Assembly (NCBI GenBank): GCA_014706295.1
Contig: JACSVZ010000022.1
Coordinates: 8,140,830 to 8,204,829 of the forward strand
Length of the DNA stretch: 64,000 nucleotides
DNA from: Lycocorax pyrrhopterus obiensis
Lineage: Eukaryota > Chordata > Aves > Passeriformes > Paradisaeidae
Direction: 5' to 3'
A program made the position numbers and the translations under genes. The notes beneath the pieces were generated by a model that saw only the letters and a list, made by a program, of their open reading frames with translations, was not told the origin of the DNA and ran no database searches. Position 1 is the stretch's first letter; each line of letters starts with the position of its first letter. Positions 63,401 to 64,000 of the stretch are shown here, one piece after another.

Positions 63401-64000
63401 TATTTTGGCCGAGACCTTCTCTTGCCAGGTGCTAAGTGGCTTCTCCCTGTCTTTCCTCCCTCCAGGGCAGAAGGGAAGATCAAGCACTGCCGGGTGCAGC
63501 AGGAGGGCCAGACTGTGCTGCTGGGCAACACTGAGTTCGACAGCCTGGTGGATTTGATCAGCTACCATGAGAAGCACCCGCTGTACCGCAAGATGAAGCT
63601 GCGCTACCCCATCAACGAGGAGACCCTGGAGAAGATTGGGACAGCGGTGAGTGCAGGAGCCACAGAATGATGCACAGGTCATTTTTGAGCTGGTGCCTTG
63701 AAGTGGTGGTGTGGGAGCCGTTTCTGTGCTTTGCAGCCCACACCTCTTGGGGCTTCTTGACACTTGAGTGGGGTTTGGTGCTGCCCCTCTGACCCAGGCT
63801 TGGGCTGCTCTTTGCTGTTTGCAGCATCATCTTTGGTCTTGTGCCTTCCTGGGGCACTCTCCCACCTACCCCAAGGTAGGGGATGTGTTCTCCTGCAGTC
63901 ACTGCTGTAACCACTGTCCCTTTGCTTCCACAGGAGCCAGACTATGGAGCCCTGTATGAGGGACGCCACCCCGGGTTCTATGTGGAAGCCAACCCCATGC
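30258..64000 (+). CDS. PLCG1: phospholipase C gamma 1, 3'-truncated by window edge, first 20 coding exons
   Basis: Hydrolyses PIP2 to IP3 and diacylglycerol when recruited to activated tyrosine kinases. Joined exons: 30258-30459, 48320-48472, 48840-48933, 49397-49444, 53860-53944, 55019-55102, 55267-55289, 56355-56427, 57434-57535, 58217-58335, 59108-59193, 59533-59653, 60048-60216, 60659-60781, 61638-61739, 61973-62160, 62463-62663, 63053-63172, 63466-63646, 63934-64000. These give 780 codons plus one base with consistent phases. Domains in this numbering: PH about 22-137, EF-hands, X box (His326, Glu356, Asp358, His371, Glu405), first half of the split PH about 480-514, nSH2 about 541-648, cSH2 about 659-747. 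The SH3 domain, Y box and C2 domain lie outside. It is nine residues shorter than human up to this point: five at the N-terminus and four at the exon 7/8 junction. Confidence 0.98.
34034..34146 (+). mobile_element. CR1 3'-end fragment
   Basis: GGGGACATGGTTCAGTGGTG, then GGTTGGACTGGATGGTCTTA, ending in the terminal octamer repeat ATTCTGTGATCCTGTG (34131-34146). A 5'-truncated copy, as is usual for CR1. Confidence 0.9.
34730..35280. promoter_or_regulatory. AT-rich, possibly conserved non-coding stretch in PLCG1 intron 1
   Basis: Sharply AT-rich in an otherwise GC-balanced intron. It contains clustered homeodomain-type cores (TTTAATTACC, GCTAATCA, TGCTAATAAT, GTTAATCACC). It has no transposon signature. 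Enhancer status is a guess from composition and motif clustering. Confidence 0.3.
39708..39727. repeat. (CCT)n microsatellite
   Basis: Short run of CCT trinucleotides inside PLCG1 intron 1. Confidence 0.85.
41954..41979. repeat. perfect 26-bp palindrome
   Basis: Half-site GATCTCCTTACAG is followed immediately by its exact reverse complement, with no spacer. The centre is ACAGCTGT, which holds a CAGCTG E-box. It lies in PLCG1 intron 1 in unique sequence. Confidence 0.97.
44220..44650 (+). promoter_or_regulatory. GC-rich patch in PLCG1 intron 1
   Basis: Local cluster of CpG dinucleotides (CGGCGATGGGG, CCCGGCCGTTCCCG, GCGGCGGAGC) in an intron that is otherwise CpG-poor. It is followed by a consensus splice donor, CTCAG then GTGAGC, at 44627. 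It could be an alternative promoter with a first exon; evidence is weak. Confidence 0.3.
47296..47385 (-). mobile_element. CR1 3'-end fragment, second subtype
   Basis: Reverse complement of a CR1 terminus: CACAGAATATCCTGAGTTGG, then GGGACCCACAAGGGTCATCA, then TGCACAGGACACCCCCA. Its consensus differs from the fragments at 28816 and 54632, so it is another CR1 subfamily. The left limit is clear; the right limit may extend further. Confidence 0.88.
47620..47850. promoter_or_regulatory. possible enhancer-like segment before PLCG1 exon 2
   Basis: Non-repetitive AT-balanced stretch with GATTAATTGGGATGAATTAC and a consensus AP-1 site TGACTCAG at 47780-47787. It lies between a CR1 fragment and a T-rich run. 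Function inferred only from motifs. Confidence 0.25.
47876..47892. repeat. poly(T) run
   Basis: About 17 consecutive T residues in PLCG1 intron 1; no retroposon body recognised beside it. Confidence 0.85.
48320..48472 (+). CDS. PLCG1: PLCG1 exon 2 (residues 68-119), PH domain
   Basis: [20 protein letters not shown], then [20 protein letters not shown]. Middle of the N-terminal PH domain that binds phosphoinositides. Acceptor TTCTCTCAG. Confidence 0.97.
48840..48933 (+). CDS. PLCG1: PLCG1 exon 3 (residues 119-150)
   Basis: [20 protein letters not shown] then [12 protein letters not shown]: the C-terminal helix of the PH domain and the start of the link to the EF-hands. Donor GTGAGG. Confidence 0.97.
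49397..49444 (+). CDS. PLCG1: PLCG1 exon 4 (residues 150-166), EF-hand
   Basis: Small 48-base exon, [15 protein letters not shown], the first EF-hand helix and loop. Phase 2 at both ends. Donor GTAAGG. Confidence 0.96.
49445..53859 (+). other. PLCG1: PLCG1 intron 4 (4.4 kb)
   Basis: Non-coding sequence with an A16 run near 51294-51309. Overlapping open frames (52382-53278 minus is the longest) have no domain. No transposon recognised. Confidence 0.75.
53860..53944 (+). CDS. PLCG1: PLCG1 exon 5 (residues 166-194), EF-hand
   Basis: [20 protein letters not shown] then RFLRERLT. Identical to human as far as I can compare. Acceptor GAGCCAG, donor GTGAGT. Confidence 0.97.
54632..54893 (-). mobile_element. 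CR1 3'-end fragment
   Basis: Reverse complement of a CR1 3' end: TCAAGGTTGGAAAAGCTCTC, ATTGAGTCCAACCATTACCC, then GCCTGGGCAGCCTATTCCAA. At about 260 bases it is the longest of the short fragments, and it lies just before PLCG1 exon 6. Confidence 0.93.
55019..55102 (+). CDS. PLCG1: PLCG1 exon 6 (residues 195-222)
   Basis: [20 protein letters not shown] then LMFSAQKT, third EF-hand region. Exactly 28 codons. Confidence 0.97.
55267..55289 (+). CDS. PLCG1: PLCG1 exon 7, 23-base microexon
   Basis: MDVPFLE plus two bases. The donor reads AAAG then GTGGAT, a poor match to the consensus. It is the only nearby GT that keeps the frame into exon 8 (phase 2). Human has four more residues across this junction. 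Confidence 0.85.
55290..56354 (+). other. PLCG1: PLCG1 intron 7
   Basis: Non-coding. The stretch 55700-56200 is T/C-rich and has low-complexity segments but matches no repeat I know. The acceptor side has a good CT tract before TTGTCAG. Confidence 0.65.
56355..56427 (+). CDS. PLCG1: PLCG1 exon 8 (residues 230-254)
   Basis: [20 protein letters not shown] then EYQR, fourth EF-hand region. More divergent from human (LCRVSLPEFQQFLLDYQ) than the surrounding exons. Donor GTGAGC. Confidence 0.93.
57434..57535 (+). CDS. PLCG1: PLCG1 exon 9 (residues 255-288)
   Basis: [20 protein letters not shown] then [14 protein letters not shown], end of the EF-hand region leading into the catalytic domain. Exactly 34 codons. 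Confidence 0.97.
58217..58335 (+). CDS. PLCG1: PLCG1 exon 10 with catalytic His (human 335)
   Basis: [20 protein letters not shown], then [15 protein letters not shown]. Start of the X box; the first catalytic histidine is codon CAC at 58328-58330, followed by the Ca2+-binding Asn. Confidence 0.98.
59108..59193 (+). CDS. PLCG1: PLCG1 exon 11 (residues 328-357)
   Basis: [20 protein letters not shown] then RMGCRCIE. The last Glu matches human Glu365, a Ca2+ ligand in the PLC fold. Confidence 0.97.
59533..59653 (+). CDS. PLCG1: PLCG1 exon 12 with second catalytic His (human 380)
   Basis: [20 protein letters not shown] then [19 protein letters not shown]. The histidine of YHGH is codon 59574-59576, and Asp of LDCWDG is the Ca2+ ligand. 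Ends two bases into Asp397. Confidence 0.98.
60048..60216 (+). CDS. PLCG1: PLCG1 exon 13 (residues 397-453), X box
   Basis: [20 protein letters not shown], then [16 protein letters not shown] block ([20 protein letters not shown]). The Glu of SIED (codon 60070-60072) matches the third acidic Ca2+ ligand. Human has Tyr where this has Phe in FPV. Confidence 0.97.
60659..60781 (+). CDS. PLCG1: PLCG1 exon 14 (residues 454-494)
   Basis: [20 protein letters not shown] then [20 protein letters not shown] and H. End of the X box and the first strands of the split PH domain. Exactly 41 codons. Confidence 0.97.
61638..61739 (+). CDS. PLCG1: PLCG1 exon 15 (residues 495-528), first half of split PH
   Basis: [20 protein letters not shown] then an acidic tail NEDEEEQKE that leads into the SH2 array. 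Exactly 34 codons. Confidence 0.97.
61973..62160 (+). CDS. PLCG1: PLCG1 exon 16, N-terminal SH2 domain
   Basis: [20 protein letters not shown], then [19 protein letters not shown]. The phosphotyrosine-binding Arg of FLVRES is codon 62117-62119. nSH2 recruits the enzyme to activated receptors and adaptors. Confidence 0.98.
62463..62663 (+). CDS. PLCG1: PLCG1 exon 17, end of nSH2 and inter-SH2 linker
   Basis: [40 protein letters not shown], then [13 protein letters not shown]. Nearly identical to human; GC-rich with synonymous G/C third positions, like the following exons. Confidence 0.98.
63053..63172 (+). CDS. PLCG1: PLCG1 exon 18, C-terminal SH2 domain (first part)
   Basis: [20 protein letters not shown] then [19 protein letters not shown]. 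The binding Arg of FLVRK is codon 63132-63134. In the family, cSH2 binds the enzyme's own phosphorylated Tyr783 to release autoinhibition. Confidence 0.98.
63466..63646 (+). CDS. PLCG1: PLCG1 exon 19, C-terminal SH2 domain (second part)
   Basis: [40 protein letters not shown], then [16 protein letters not shown]. Ends at an exact codon boundary before the tyrosine-containing linker. Confidence 0.98.
63934..64000 (+). CDS. PLCG1: PLCG1 exon 20 (start), regulatory tyrosines; cut by window end
   Basis: [20 protein letters not shown] then PM. The tyrosines match human Tyr771 (codon 63943-63945) and Tyr783 (codon 63979-63981), the main activating phosphorylation site. The exon continues past the window toward the SH3 domain. 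Confidence 0.97.

Noticed and set aside
1..64000. tRNA, snoRNA, microRNA, CRISPR array, retroviral LTR or bacterial-type system
   Set aside because: None recognised by eye on either strand. CRISPR-like direct repeats are absent, and the only regular array is the 60-bp promoter minisatellite. A covariance-model scan would be needed to exclude small RNAs.

Overview
The window is vertebrate nuclear DNA and most likely comes from a bird. It carries two intron-containing genes on the plus strand. The only interspersed repeats I recognise are CR1-type LINE fragments, typical of birds and other sauropsids; I saw no mammalian SINEs. Introns are short and repeat density is low. I cannot name the species.

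Positions 1-25,330 hold the 3' three quarters of TOP1 (DNA topoisomerase I). There are 16 coding exons, matching human residues 112-765, and the first exons lie left of the window. Splice phases join without a break, and the core has no length change against human from Trp206 to the stop codon. The catalytic residues Arg488, Lys532, Arg590, His632 and Tyr723 are all present. The only indel is a loss of three residues in the charged linker before the core. The 3' UTR is about 1.3 kb with several AATAAA signals. One large intron carries an internally deleted CR1 element.

Positions 25,330-30,257 are intergenic. They hold no convincing protein-coding gene. I see an isolated CpG-rich patch (about 26.93-27.4 kb), a CR1 remnant with an AT microsatellite (28.8-28.97 kb), and the CpG-rich promoter region of the next gene. 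That promoter contains a tandem array of 60-bp units and a 100-bp polypyrimidine tract just before the ATG.

Positions 30,258-64,000 hold the first 20 coding exons of PLCG1 (phospholipase C gamma 1). They cover the N-terminal PH domain, EF-hand region, catalytic X box, first half of the split PH domain, both SH2 domains, and the tyrosines matching human Tyr771 and Tyr783. The gene runs off the right edge just before the SH3 domain. Intron 1 is about 17.9 kb and is the main non-coding territory. It contains CR1 fragments, a perfect 26-bp palindrome, AT-rich stretches that look like enhancers, and an internal GC-rich patch.

TOP1 followed by PLCG1 in tandem is the same order as on human chromosome 20q. 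The two genes do not share a pathway: one relaxes DNA supercoils in the nucleus, the other makes IP3 and diacylglycerol below activated tyrosine kinases. I found no operon-like, viral, CRISPR or toxin system. The unusual material is regulatory or structural and is listed in the findings.
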